From NCBI GenBank assembly GCA_023267435.1, contig JAHFNH010000001.1, positions 124,001 through 188,000 on the forward strand: a DNA stretch of 64,000 nucleotides, written 5' to 3'. Below are positions 8,381-16,854 of this stretch, piece by piece. The notes beneath the pieces are model-generated. The model had not been told where the DNA came from. It saw only the letters and a list, made by a program, of their open reading frames with translations, and searched no databases. The first letter of the stretch is position 1; each line of letters begins with the position of its first letter. This stretch comes from Candidatus Nomurabacteria bacterium (GTDB lineage Bacteria; Patescibacteria; Paceibacteria; UBA9973). The translations under genes and the position numbers were made by a program.

Positions 8381-9724
8381 CTATTTAAACATAACTCGTA
8401 TTTGTTCCAACTCTTGTACTAATTGCTGATCATTTTTTAAATCTTCTTTTATCTTTAAATAAGAATGAATAACAGTCGTATGATCTTTTCCTCCTAATTT
8501 TTGCCCAATCAAAGGATATGAAACATTAAAATCTTCTCGAAGAATATACATCACCACTTGTCGCGCTTTTACTATTTCTTTTCTTCTAGTTTTTTCATAA
8601 ACTGATGCTTCTTCTAAGTTGTAATGGTTGGTAACTATCTTAACCACATCTTTTATGGCGACATTTTTCTTGGGTCGAATATTATTTTTAAGTAGATTTT
8701 TAACTTCTGGTAGTGTTAAAGGCCTATTTTTAAGGCGATATTGGCAAACAATCGTATTAAGACTACCTTCAAGTTCTCTGATATTTCCTTGAATAGCTGA
8801 GGAAATATATTCCAAAATATCTTGATCTAAACCAATACCAAGCTCTCTTAATTTAACTTTTAAAATTGCCAAACGAGACTCGTACTCTGGTTCAGAGACA
8901 TCTACTATCATTCCTGCCGCAAAACGCGACTTGAGACGGTCTGCGAGCTCTGGGATGTGGTTTGGGTGCTTATCGGAAGAAAATATAATCTGCTTGTTAC
9001 TTTCATAAAAAGTATTGAATGTATGAAAGAGTTCTTCTTGAATTTTTTCCATCTTGCCGATGAATTGAATATCATCGATGATTAGAAGATCATACTTGCG
9101 ATACTTTTCTTTAAAAGAATTTGCTTTGTTTCCTTGGAGAGAGTTAATAAAATCAGTCGCAAATTTTTCCAATGTCATGTAATGCGCTTTTTTATTTGGA
9201 TATTTTTCTTTAATAGAGTTTCCAACAGCCTGAATCAAGTGTGTCTTACCGAGTCCAGTGCTTCCATAAACAAAAAATGGATTATATTTTGTTCCTGGGT
9301 TTTCAATAATCGCCTGGGATGCGGCATAAGCGAGCTCATTGAAAGTACCGACAATAAAAGAATCAAAGCGATAGCGTGGGTTTAAATTGTCTTCAGGGCT
9401 GATATATAAATCTTTTAGAGGTAATTCTTTGTTTATTTGAACTTCGTTTGTTTTAGGTGATTCTTGTCTGTCAGGTTCTATTTTAGTTATTACATATTCT
9501 ACTGCACGCATTGTCTCATAACCGTCGGCGATGGTTTTTGAAATAAGTTTATGGTATTTGGTTTTTAACCAATCGCGCACGAATTCATTTGGCACGGCGA
9601 CATAAATAACACCTTCTTCTTCTTTTAATATAGATGTATTTTTAAACCAAGTGCTGAAGTTTGCCTTTGAAACGCCAGCTTCAATCTCCACTAAACAATT
9701 CTTCCAAAGTTGTTTTATATCCAT
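8381..9724 (-). CDS. dnaA: Chromosomal replication initiator DnaA
   Basis: This AAA+ initiator binds DnaA boxes and opens the origin. It has 447 residues. Domain I (LWKNCLVEIEAGVSKANFST) is followed by a linker, then the AAA+ domain with Walker A GSTGLGKT (154-161), Walker B LLIIDDIQF and the sensor region ELADRLKSRF. The C-terminal domain IV carries the DnaA signature (GKDHTTVIHSYLKI) that reads the 9-mer box. A TATAAT box lies 8 bp upstream of the ATG on the minus strand. It is divergent from rpmH and upstream of dnaN across the candidate oriC. Confidence 0.97.
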   Translation of the reverse strand: MDIKQLWKNCLVEIEAGVSKANFSTWFKNTSILKEEEGVIYVAVPNEFVRDWLKTKYHKLISKTIADGYETMRAVEYVITKIEPDRQESPKTNEVQINKELPLKDLYISPEDNLNPRYRFDSFIVGTFNELAYAASQAIIENPGTKYNPFFVYGSTGLGKTHLIQAVGNSIKEKYPNKKAHYMTLEKFATDFINSLQGNKANSFKEKYRKYDLLIIDDIQFIGKMEKIQEELFHTFNTFYESNKQIIFSSDKHPNHIPELADRLKSRFAAGMIVDVSEPEYESRLAILKVKLRELGIGLDQDILEYISSAIQGNIRELEGSLNTIVCQYRLKNRPLTLPEVKNLLKNNIRPKKNVAIKDVVKIVTNHYNLEEASVYEKTRRKEIVKARQVVMYILREDFNVSYPLIGQKLGGKDHTTVIHSYLKIKEDLKNDQQLVQELEQIRVMFK

Positions 9725-9732
9725 TGCTTCAC

Positions 9733-9738
9733 ATTATA
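9733..9738 (-). promoter_or_regulatory. -10 box of dnaA
   Basis: TATAAT on the minus strand ends 8 bp before the dnaA ATG. No clear -35 is seen. The gap to rpmH also holds TTATCAACA (9793-9801), so DnaA could bind near both promoters. Confidence 0.5.
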
Positions 9739-9820
9739 CTACCCCGTAAAGTTTAGGGAACTTCCAAAAACTTATTAACTATGTTTATAAACTGTTGATA
9801 AGTCTAAAACTTTTTATAAG

Positions 9821-9849
9821 TTGATTTATTTAAAATAATATTATAGAAT
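9821..9849 (+). promoter_or_regulatory. Promoter of rpmH
   Basis: TTGATT (9821-9826), a 17-bp spacer and TAGAAT (9844-9849) form a good sigma-70 promoter. The -10 ends 6 bp before the rpmH ATG, so the transcript should be leaderless. Confidence 0.7.
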
Positions 9850-9855
9850 GCCTTT

Positions 9856-9993
9856 ATGTCACAGACGTACCAACCCAACAAGAGAAAAAGAGCTAAATCT
9901 CATGGTTTTTTAGTTAGATCCAAGATCAAGACTGGCCAGAAGGTTCTTTTACGCAGAAGAAGAAAAGGACGCGCACAGCTTTCCACTGTTTAA
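9856..9993 (+). CDS. rpmH: Ribosomal protein L34 (bL34)
   Basis: This 45-residue protein of the large ribosomal subunit is strongly basic. The sequence runs MSQTYQPNKRKRAKSHGF, then a Lys/Arg-rich tail (VLLRRRRKGRAQLS), which matches bL34 throughout. It opens the conserved rpmH-rnpA-yidD-yidC-jag order that flanks dnaA in many bacteria. The start is fixed by the -10 box 6 bp upstream. The rnpA ATG follows 6 bp after the stop, so the two are co-transcribed. Confidence 0.97.
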   Translation: MSQTYQPNKRKRAKSHGFLVRSKIKTGQKVLLRRRRKGRAQLSTV

Positions 9994-9999
9994 TTTTTT

Positions 10000-10320
10000 A
10001 TGCTTCCTAAAAAGAATAGAGCCGACAGAAAGGCAGTTGAGAAAATCTTCAAGGAAGGTAAGTTTATTAATTCTCAAAATTTAACGCTCAAATTTATAAA
10101 AAGTGATTCTGCTGTTCCGCAGATTTCCTTTATTGTGCCTAAAAGCGTTGCTAAGCTGGCTGTTAAAAGAAATTATTTAAGGCGATTAGGATATTCTGTC
10201 CTAGAAAAACACCTAAAAGAACTGCCACCCATTACAGGCGCGTTTGTTTTTAAAAAGTATCAAGATGATATTTCAATACTAGAAAATGAAATTAAAAACA
10301 TTTTTAATAAACTTAATTAA
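10000..10320 (+). CDS. rnpA: Ribonuclease P protein component
   Basis: RnpA is the protein subunit of RNase P, which trims the 5' ends of tRNA precursors. The protein has 106 residues and is basic, as expected. The family core is present: IVPKSVAKLAVKRNYLRR contains the RNxxRR signature, preceded by a beta strand (LTLKFIKSDSA). It lies 6 bp after rpmH, and its last 35 bp overlap the start of yidD, an arrangement typical of this operon. Confidence 0.94.
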   Translation: MLPKKNRADRKAVEKIFKEGKFINSQNLTLKFIKSDSAVPQISFIVPKSVAKLAVKRNYLRRLGYSVLEKHLKELPPITGAFVFKKYQDDISILENEIKNIFNKLN

Positions 10321-10501
10321 TATTTACCAAAAATACATAGGTCCCATTAAAAGGCCCAGTTGTGTGTTTTATCCTACTTGTTCAGAATATACCAAAAAAG
10401 CTATAGAAAAATATGGTGGTTTAAAAGGTATATATTTAGCTTTTCGACGCATTTTGCGTTGTCACCCTTGGCAAAAAAACAGGATTGATCCTGTGAAATA
10501 G
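10286..10501 (+). CDS. yidD: YidD, membrane protein insertion efficiency factor
   Basis: YidD is a small membrane-associated protein thought to help YidC-dependent insertion. It has 71 residues. The diagnostic motif is intact: GPIKRPSCVFYPTCSEYTKK with its two cysteines, then LAFRRILRCHPW. The gene starts inside the end of rnpA in another frame and precedes yidC, from which it is separated by a long hairpin. Confidence 0.95.
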   Translation: MKLKTFLINLINIYQKYIGPIKRPSCVFYPTCSEYTKKAIEKYGGLKGIYLAFRRILRCHPWQKNRIDPVK

Positions 10502-10505
10502 TTTT

Positions 10506-10586
10506 AGCCCAGCCCTAAAGGTTTTCGCCTGCGGGCACTGGCTTCGTTTTGTCCGCCAGAAAATTTTTAGGGCTGGGCTTTCCTTT
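10506..10586 (+). terminator. Long nested hairpin between yidD and yidC
   Basis: Perfect 14-bp arms (10506-10519 and 10566-10579) enclose about 46 bp that contain a second stem (10538-10542 with 10555-10559). The right arm is followed by TTTCCTTT. It may terminate or attenuate the rpmH-rnpA-yidD transcript, while yidC has its own promoter just downstream. Confidence 0.55.
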
Positions 10587-10612
10587 GCATTTCCTGGCTT
10601 TTCGTATAGAAT
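10584..10612 (+). promoter_or_regulatory. Promoter of yidC
   Basis: TTTGCA (10584-10589), a 17-bp spacer and TAGAAT (10607-10612) stand 6 bp before the yidC ATG. Those 6 bp read GGGAGG, an SD-like run too close to the start to act as a normal ribosome site. Confidence 0.6.
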
Positions 10613-10618
10613 GGGAGG

Positions 10619-11347
10619 ATGCATTACCTTTGGGACACTATTTTATATAAGCCTTTTGTAAATATCTTAGCGCTTTTGGTTTCATTTATACCTGGAGGAG
10701 ACGTTGGGTTTGCGGTTATTATCCTTACTTTACTTGTTAAAACAGCTCTCATTCCCCTTTCCCAGCGTTCTATTGAAAGTCAGGCTAAAATGAAACTCTT
10801 GGAGCCTGAAATGAAGAAAATAAAGACCGGTGGCGCTACTAAAGAAGAACAAGCCAAGCAAACAATGGAGCTTTATAAAAAATATAAAACAAACCCTTTT
10901 TCCGGGTGTCTCTTGGTTTTAATTCAAATACCGATAATTTTAGCTCTTTATTACGCTTTTTATAAAGGTATAAAATTTGACGGAGGCCTGCTTTACTCAT
11001 TTGTTCATATTCCAGCAAAAATAAATATGGTTTTCATTGGATTGGTAGATCTGGGGCAAAAAAGCTTAGTGCTAGCTATACTCGCTGGTGTCTCTCAATT
11101 CTTACAAGCACACTATATGCCAAAATCTTTACCATCTTCTTCATCTGACAAAAGTTCTTTCCAGGAAAGTTTCGCTCAAAGTATGCAGATGCAGATGAAA
11201 TATTTTCTTCCGATTCTAATTGTTTTCATTGCTTACAGAATTTCTGGAGTAGTTGCATTATATTGGATTACCAGTAATATGTTTACTGTGGTTCAGCAGA
11301 TTTATGCCAGTAAAAAGAAAGGTCATTTAGAATTAATGATTCAATAA
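10619..11347 (+). CDS. yidC: Membrane protein insertase YidC/Oxa1
   Basis: YidC inserts and folds inner-membrane proteins, alone or with SecYEG. The protein has 242 residues, the short form without the periplasmic domain of proteobacteria. Hydrophobic segments are at about 15-45, 95-120, 135-160 and 190-225. The first helix pair and cytoplasmic hairpin (LIPLSQRSIESQAKMK, EPEMKKIK, YKKYKTNPFSGCLLVLIQIP) match the family. The start is set by the -10 box 6 bp upstream. khpB/jag follows after 15 bp, the usual partner. Confidence 0.95.
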   Translation: MHYLWDTILYKPFVNILALLVSFIPGGDVGFAVIILTLLVKTALIPLSQRSIESQAKMKLLEPEMKKIKTGGATKEEQAKQTMELYKKYKTNPFSGCLLVLIQIPIILALYYAFYKGIKFDGGLLYSFVHIPAKINMVFIGLVDLGQKSLVLAILAGVSQFLQAHYMPKSLPSSSSDKSSFQESFAQSMQMQMKYFLPILIVFIAYRISGVVALYWITSNMFTVVQQIYASKKKGHLELMIQ

Positions 11348-11362
11348 TAAAAACATAAAAAT

Positions 11363-11845
11363 ATGAACAAAACAGAAATACAAAATTTAATTAAAGAATT
11401 GATCGAAAATATGAATGTTTCCGTGAAGGAAATTACAGTCTCCCAAGAAGATGGTTCCAATACTGTTTGGTACTCAGTGAGTGTTTCTGAACCGCATCTT
11501 TTTACTTCACGAGAAGGTGAAGCTCTTTCTTCTTTGAATCATTTGGTCAGGAGAATTATTGAATCTAAGACGCTAGTAGAGGCAGGAGTGGAAAGTGTGA
11601 ACACACCTATTTTAATTGATATTGGGGATTTTCAGAAAAAGAGAGTGGATAATATTAAAGCAGTTGCTCATATGATGGCTGAACGCGCTAGGTATTTCAA
11701 ATCAAATATAGAGATAGATCCAATGTCTGCTTTTGATCGACGTATTGTGCATGATTTTCTATCAAGTTCTACAGATCTAAAAACAGAATCCACTGGTTTC
11801 GGTCCTTCTCGCCGAGTGGTTATAAAATATATTGGAGGAATATAA
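11363..11845 (+). CDS. khpB: RNA-binding protein KhpB/Jag (KH-R3H)
   Basis: This RNA-binding protein of the Jag/KhpB/SpoIIIJ-associated family influences cell elongation and division in Gram-positives. It has 160 residues: an N-terminal KH-like beta-alpha domain and a C-terminal R3H domain (RARYFKSNIEIDPMSAFDRR, then IVHDFL and PSRRVVIKY). The N-terminal Jag-N domain of longer homologues is absent. It sits directly after yidC, as in most bacteria. It converges with the type IV secretion-like locus with an 8-bp gap and no visible terminator. Confidence 0.9.
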   Translation: MNKTEIQNLIKELIENMNVSVKEITVSQEDGSNTVWYSVSVSEPHLFTSREGEALSSLNHLVRRIIESKTLVEAGVESVNTPILIDIGDFQKKRVDNIKAVAHMMAERARYFKSNIEIDPMSAFDRRIVHDFLSSSTDLKTESTGFGPSRRVVIKYIGGI

Positions 11846-11852
11846 AAATTTT

Positions 11853-13700
11853 TTATTTATCTTGGGCGACACATTGATCGTATAAACTCTTTCTTAGAGG
11901 AGCTTCTTTTTGTGTAAATGCATCATTGCCATTACAGCTTCCGGATGTATACATTCTAAAAGTTCCTTCTATACTTCCGCATAGTTTATAGACTTTAGTC
12001 ATATATTCTGATGCTACTAAAATATCTGTTGTATTATTATTTAATAAGTCTTTTGGAAAAATGGTGGTTGTGTTGGGTACAGTTGTAACTGTAATACCTT
12101 TATTATAATTAGCTCCTTTAGTTGAACCACTTGGGAAAAATGTAACACCAAAAAGTCCGACTGAATGAGAAAATCTCCAGTCTAAACCAAGATCATTCGC
12201 ACTTGAGTTTAATTGATCGTTGTTTAGGAAAGAATGGTCCGTAATTTTTGGATCAGTGCTATTTCCTGCTGGAAAACTTGTGCCATCGAATTTTTTACCT
12301 GACGCAATAAAATCTTTTCTAGATGGAACACCTGCAGATGGAACATTTTCATCATGGCCAATGAGCCCTGTGACACCTCTAGATTCTCTTTGAATTGCCA
12401 CTTGCAATAGACAGTGTGGAATATTGTATTCTTGTTTTACTGCGATAGTTTTTATTTGATCATAAAAGCTTGTTCTTTGGAAAGCTGTATCTGTTCCTTG
12501 TGTTTGAGAGAGGTTGTAATTATTTCCAGATGAATCAAATACCACTGACGCATCATTTATCCCACTCAAACTCACATCTAGTAGTTGAGGATTAATAGTA
12601 TTCAATAAAACATAAGAACCAAGTGCAATCAAAAGTCCAAAGATAGCATTACCAATCCTTTTTCTACCTTCTTCTTTAGAAGTCATTAATTCACTAGTCA
12701 CATACTCTATTCCACCTATTACTATCATTACAAAAGATAATACAGCACATAATCCGATGAATATTCGAATCATTGTATTAAAATACTTACCAAAAACATT
12801 ACCTTGAGTAGAATCAATGATTGTTATAGTATTTCCTCCTCCTGTTCCCTCACCTGCCTTTGTTGGTAGTGGAGCAAGGAGTTGATATGTAGTGTCTGAA
12901 TTGGGTGGAGGTAGAGTAACGGGTGTTATTTCAACTTGTACTTTTTTAGGGCTGAAGGTTTTAACAGTAGTGCTACAAACTTTATCAAAAGTATTTTCAG
13001 CACAGGCTGTATAGTAATACATTGTGCCTTCCACCATATTCTGCCCCTTATATTTTTCTATAGAATTTTTGAAATCTATAGAAGCTTGGTTGTAATTTTC
13101 ATCTCCATATAAACTATTTAGAGTCTTATGTGTTGTTTCAGCATCTAAATTAGCACTACTCAATCCATATTTAAACCACACAGTCACAGGATTCTTATTA
13201 TTCTGCACCGTTCCTACCAACGTAGCACCTAAACCAGTTAGATTAATTATATCTTTTGTATATACAGTCGGTGGTCTGCTTTCACTGATGACATGAGTTC
13301 CACCACCACTCGTATCAAAATCATCTTGAAACAATCGAACAACTTTATTATCGGGATACACACCTTCTATTCTATAAGTAAATAAATGCATGGATGCGGT
13401 GTATGGAAAAAGGTTTGTTGAATATGCAAAAGTAAGAGGCGCTGTACTTGCTGGGTCATATGATATATCAAGTTGTTTTGAAAATAATGCTGTTGTGTGA
13501 TCTTTCTGATATATATATAGATAATAATAAACTGGTACTGGTTCTGTTAAAGAATCAATAACAACATGACCATTAACAGAGAAGGTTGTTCCCGTTATAT
13601 CTGTTTTGTCGACTATTACATGCGCAGCCGCCTTAGCCTGAGATGCAATAAAAAAAGCAGAGATGATGAGCGTTAAGAATATGTATTTTAGGGTTTTCAT
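11853..13700 (-). CDS. Secreted T4SS-pilin domain fused to a lytic transglycosylase-like domain
   Basis: The protein has 615 residues. In order: a Sec signal peptide (MKTLKYIFLTLIISAFF, cut after AKA), a variable beta-rich domain (about 25-130), a Fn3-like region with two Cys, and two hydrophobic segments at about 310-370 (IFIGLCAVLSFVMIVIGGIE and IGNAIFGLLIALGSYVLLNT) typical of VirB2/TrbC-type pilin proteins of CPR. The C-terminal domain (about 415-610) contains HCLLQVAIQRESRG, the pattern around the catalytic Glu of soluble lytic transglycosylases. Residues 133-384 are encoded by DNA identical to the gene at 15105-16853. It probably opens the cell wall for the machine. It is the last gene of the operon; wall-hydrolase activity is inferred. 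Confidence 0.8.
   Translation of the reverse strand: MKTLKYIFLTLIISAFFIASQAKAAAHVIVDKTDITGTTFSVNGHVVIDSLTEPVPVYYYLYIYQKDHTTALFSKQLDISYDPASTAPLTFAYSTNLFPYTASMHLFTYRIEGVYPDNKVVRLFQDDFDTSGGGTHVISESRPPTVYTKDIINLTGLGATLVGTVQNNKNPVTVWFKYGLSSANLDAETTHKTLNSLYGDENYNQASIDFKNSIEKYKGQNMVEGTMYYYTACAENTFDKVCSTTVKTFSPKKVQVEITPVTLPPPNSDTTYQLLAPLPTKAGEGTGGGNTITIIDSTQGNVFGKYFNTMIRIFIGLCAVLSFVMIVIGGIEYVTSELMTSKEEGRKRIGNAIFGLLIALGSYVLLNTINPQLLDVSLSGINDASVVFDSSGNNYNLSQTQGTDTAFQRTSFYDQIKTIAVKQEYNIPHCLLQVAIQRESRGVTGLIGHDENVPSAGVPSRKDFIASGKKFDGTSFPAGNSTDPKITDHSFLNNDQLNSSANDLGLDWRFSHSVGLFGVTFFPSGSTKGANYNKGITVTTVPNTTTIFPKDLLNNNTTDILVASEYMTKVYKLCGSIEGTFRMYTSGSCNGNDAFTQKEAPLRKSLYDQCVAQDK
12547..13304. repeat. 758-bp direct repeat, copy A
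   Basis: By direct reading this segment is identical, without gaps, to 15700-16457 (offset exactly 3153 bp). It encodes the Fn3-like and pilin-domain core of two otherwise different proteins. The two start codons are also 3153 bp apart. Confidence 0.93.
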
Positions 13701-13737
13701 CTTTCTTGCTATGTACTTTTTTAAAACACAAATAGAA

Positions 13738-15096
13738 CTATTTTAAATTCAACTTCCAAAGATAAGAATCTTTTTTGTTTACAAAAAATAAATAATTTTC
13801 ACCATCATCCAAAGCAAGTTTAGTACCGTCCATATCTTCCCCGCCTACTACTGCAGCTGGATCAGAAATCATTGTTGCATTATTATTTGTCGCCTCTATT
13901 TTCCAAAGTTCATCTGAGAACGAAACTTGTCCTTGATACCAATCATCTGGATATTGTCCCTGGTCAACAAATTTTGGTACGGAACAATATACAATATCGC
14001 TATTTTTACCCCAAACGCATTTTTCTGGAAGAGTTTTTAAACCAAGAAGGCTAGAACTTTTAGTATCTACATTGTAAATATAAAGAGATAAGTTGTTGTT
14101 GTTATAAAGGATTAATTTCCCATTTGGACTGGTGAGGGTAGTGAGTCCGTTTATACCACCGAGAATTTTATTAAAATCTTTTTTATCTGGGTTGATCGCA
14201 TACATATAACCGGGAACATTAGCAGAAGGTTTAGTGGTAAGAGTGATCATTTTGTCGTTTGGCCATTGAGACAACCATTCTGTGAAAGGAGAATTAAATA
14301 TTTGGGATTTTTTGTCACCCAATGAACCGGAAGTTATGCCTACTGTGCCATCTCCAACTTTAAAGAGATAGAATATTTTTGAAGCATCTGGAGAAACGCT
14401 CAAGTCTGAAATATTTTCCGGCAAGAAAGATCCTTTTATTTCAGTATCTGTCGTAGTGTCTCCGCCTAATATCTGTTTTGGCAAGCTACCAATAAAAGTT
14501 TCTATTGTTTTGTCGTCTGTTTTTAAATAGCGCATTACCACAGACTCTCCTTTAGCTCCAAAAAATGCTTCATGCACTATTGGAATAACTGTTGTGGTGA
14601 AATTACGCTCGTCTATTTTATCGGCAAGTGTTTGGTAAATATTTCCTGTTGCTCTGTCTACATATCTGACAGCCGGTATAAATTCAGTTGGAGGTGGTGT
14701 TGGTTTTACCGGAGCCGTTTTTCCTTTTTTGGTTGTTGTAGTAGTGGTTGCAGTATCAGGCGCGGCGGTGACAGTTATTGATGCTTCTTTAAATCTTTCT
14801 TGCATAAATACTCCAAAGCCTGCGATCGGCATAGTTGAAACCTTAACCATATTTGCCTTAGATGCTTCTATTATTGGTGCTTTTTCAAATCCTGAAATAT
14901 TGGCTGGGGCTGTCGGTTCAGCTGTTTTTGGAGCTGTACTTTTTAGAAATGGAAAAAATTGAGAGACAAAATTTATCCCCTGTGTGCCTGTTGTTGGGGC
15001 TGGTGTACTACTTTTGAAAAAATAGGAAAATCCAAAACTAATGGCTAGTATAGCTACAATGATAATTATTAAAAGTGTTAAATTTCTTTTTGTCAT
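13738..15096 (-). CDS. Membrane-anchored beta-propeller-like protein of the T4SS-like locus
   Basis: The 452-residue protein has one N-terminal membrane helix (LTLLIIIIVAILAISFGFSY, about 5-25) and a Pro/Thr/Ala-rich linker (about 30-150). The rest is beta-rich, with repeated patterns such as LSVSPDASKIFYLF, LTSPNGKLILYNN and GKNSDIVYCSV. These resemble TolB/WD40-type propeller blades. It is likely extracytoplasmic and may act as a scaffold. The gene lies between the two pilin-hydrolase genes and between the two copies of the 758-bp repeat, so recombination between the repeats would remove it. No enzyme motif is seen. The propeller reading is inference. Confidence 0.7.
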   Translation of the reverse strand: MTKRNLTLLIIIIVAILAISFGFSYFFKSSTPAPTTGTQGINFVSQFFPFLKSTAPKTAEPTAPANISGFEKAPIIEASKANMVKVSTMPIAGFGVFMQERFKEASITVTAAPDTATTTTTTKKGKTAPVKPTPPPTEFIPAVRYVDRATGNIYQTLADKIDERNFTTTVIPIVHEAFFGAKGESVVMRYLKTDDKTIETFIGSLPKQILGGDTTTDTEIKGSFLPENISDLSVSPDASKIFYLFKVGDGTVGITSGSLGDKKSQIFNSPFTEWLSQWPNDKMITLTTKPSANVPGYMYAINPDKKDFNKILGGINGLTTLTSPNGKLILYNNNNLSLYIYNVDTKSSSLLGLKTLPEKCVWGKNSDIVYCSVPKFVDQGQYPDDWYQGQVSFSDELWKIEATNNNATMISDPAAVVGGEDMDGTKLALDDGENYLFFVNKKDSYLWKLNLK

Positions 15097-15104
15097 ATTT
15101 TTTT

Positions 15105-16853
15105 TTAAATTCTCTTAAAATGGTTTATTATTTTTCCATATTTACTAATGATATTAAAAATAGTGAATGCTTGTCCAGAGCTTCTGCCGTTGTGAGCTGC
15201 TGTTGATTCAGCAGCTTTTCCACCTCCAATATAAACAAAAGCATGACCTACAGATGTTCCAGGTGTGCCTGTGGTCCAACCAACAACATCTCCTGGTTTA
15301 AGTGCTTGTCCATTTAAAACAGTTTCACCATTTGCTTCAGTTTGCGTTGTGATTGTTTCTAATCCTGTGCCTGTGCTGAATGCCATACCAGAACTTCCTC
15401 CAGGAGGATTTAATCCGGCGCATTCCAAAACATAATCAACAAAACCAGTGCAATCAAGACATATTGTGCCAGTCGGACAAAAACTACTGCAGGCTATATT
15501 ATTATCACACATTTTTGTGTCTGAAGGGTAAGGAGCTGGACCGCCCTTGCCGCCAAAACGATAAGTCACCTTGCCGTTTAGACTATTTACAATCTCAGCT
15601 ATTCTAGCTGATCCACCAGCTTTGGGACAAACGATTCCTGTCGGAGGAGTAAAATTTAATGACACAGGCGAATTCGTGAATCCACCACTGTTAGTTATCG
15701 ACGCATCATTTATCCCACTCAAACTCACATCTAGTAGTTGAGGATTAATAGTATTCAATAAAACATAAGAACCAAGTGCAATCAAAAGTCCAAAGATAGC
15801 ATTACCAATCCTTTTTCTACCTTCTTCTTTAGAAGTCATTAATTCACTAGTCACATACTCTATTCCACCTATTACTATCATTACAAAAGATAATACAGCA
15901 CATAATCCGATGAATATTCGAATCATTGTATTAAAATACTTACCAAAAACATTACCTTGAGTAGAATCAATGATTGTTATAGTATTTCCTCCTCCTGTTC
16001 CCTCACCTGCCTTTGTTGGTAGTGGAGCAAGGAGTTGATATGTAGTGTCTGAATTGGGTGGAGGTAGAGTAACGGGTGTTATTTCAACTTGTACTTTTTT
16101 AGGGCTGAAGGTTTTAACAGTAGTGCTACAAACTTTATCAAAAGTATTTTCAGCACAGGCTGTATAGTAATACATTGTGCCTTCCACCATATTCTGCCCC
16201 TTATATTTTTCTATAGAATTTTTGAAATCTATAGAAGCTTGGTTGTAATTTTCATCTCCATATAAACTATTTAGAGTCTTATGTGTTGTTTCAGCATCTA
16301 AATTAGCACTACTCAATCCATATTTAAACCACACAGTCACAGGATTCTTATTATTCTGCACCGTTCCTACCAACGTAGCACCTAAACCAGTTAGATTAAT
16401 TATATCTTTTGTATATACAGTCGGTGGTCTGCTTTCACTGATGACATGAGTTCCACCTGTGACACTTGTATCAAAATTATTACCCGGAGAGTTTAAGAAA
16501 ACAGGAGGCGGAGTGTTGTTGTAGTAAACCCCTATTATTTTATAAGTAAATAAATGTTTTGTTGAAGTAAACTGGCTTATGTTTATTGAGTAATGAAACG
16601 TAAGAGTTTGAGGATCAATAGTAATCGGACTGCTTTGTATTAATGGTGCTGATTTTCCTTGTTCATACAGAAAAAAAAAGTAATTCATTGGCATTTGCTG
16701 TATTGGGAAAGCCATAACCTTACCATCTATTGCTATAGTTGTGCCAGTTATGTCTTGTTTAGTTATGTCTATAGCGATTGTGGCTTTAGCCGGAGATGCA
16801 ATAAAAAAAGCAGAGATGATGAGCGTTAAGAATATGTATTTTAGGTTTTTCAT
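15105..16853 (-). CDS. Secreted T4SS-pilin domain fused to an NlpC/P60 endopeptidase-like domain
   Basis: The 582-residue protein is the sister of the gene at 11853-13700. It has nearly the same signal peptide, a diverged N-terminal domain of equal length, and an identical core of about 250 residues with the pilin-type membrane segments. Its C-terminal domain is unrelated. From about residue 405 it is NlpC/P60-like, with VTYRFGGKGG, the catalytic Cys in CLDCTGFVDYVL and the catalytic His in SVGHAFVYIGGG. Such enzymes cut peptide stems of peptidoglycan. An insert with five Cys (MCDNNIACSSFCPTGTICLD) precedes the active site. The pair may provide two different wall-cutting activities on one pilin-like scaffold. 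Confidence 0.85.
   Translation of the reverse strand: MKNLKYIFLTLIISAFFIASPAKATIAIDITKQDITGTTIAIDGKVMAFPIQQMPMNYFFFLYEQGKSAPLIQSSPITIDPQTLTFHYSINISQFTSTKHLFTYKIIGVYYNNTPPPVFLNSPGNNFDTSVTGGTHVISESRPPTVYTKDIINLTGLGATLVGTVQNNKNPVTVWFKYGLSSANLDAETTHKTLNSLYGDENYNQASIDFKNSIEKYKGQNMVEGTMYYYTACAENTFDKVCSTTVKTFSPKKVQVEITPVTLPPPNSDTTYQLLAPLPTKAGEGTGGGNTITIIDSTQGNVFGKYFNTMIRIFIGLCAVLSFVMIVIGGIEYVTSELMTSKEEGRKRIGNAIFGLLIALGSYVLLNTINPQLLDVSLSGINDASITNSGGFTNSPVSLNFTPPTGIVCPKAGGSARIAEIVNSLNGKVTYRFGGKGGPAPYPSDTKMCDNNIACSSFCPTGTICLDCTGFVDYVLECAGLNPPGGSSGMAFSTGTGLETITTQTEANGETVLNGQALKPGDVVGWTTGTPGTSVGHAFVYIGGGKAAESTAAHNGRSSGQAFTIFNIISKYGKIINHFKRI
15700..16457. repeat. 758-bp direct repeat, copy B
   Basis: This is the second copy of the identical segment at 12547-13304. 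Sequence on both sides diverges abruptly: a different C-terminal hydrolase domain on one side and a diverged N-terminal domain on the other. Confidence 0.93.
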
Positions 16854-16854
16854 A

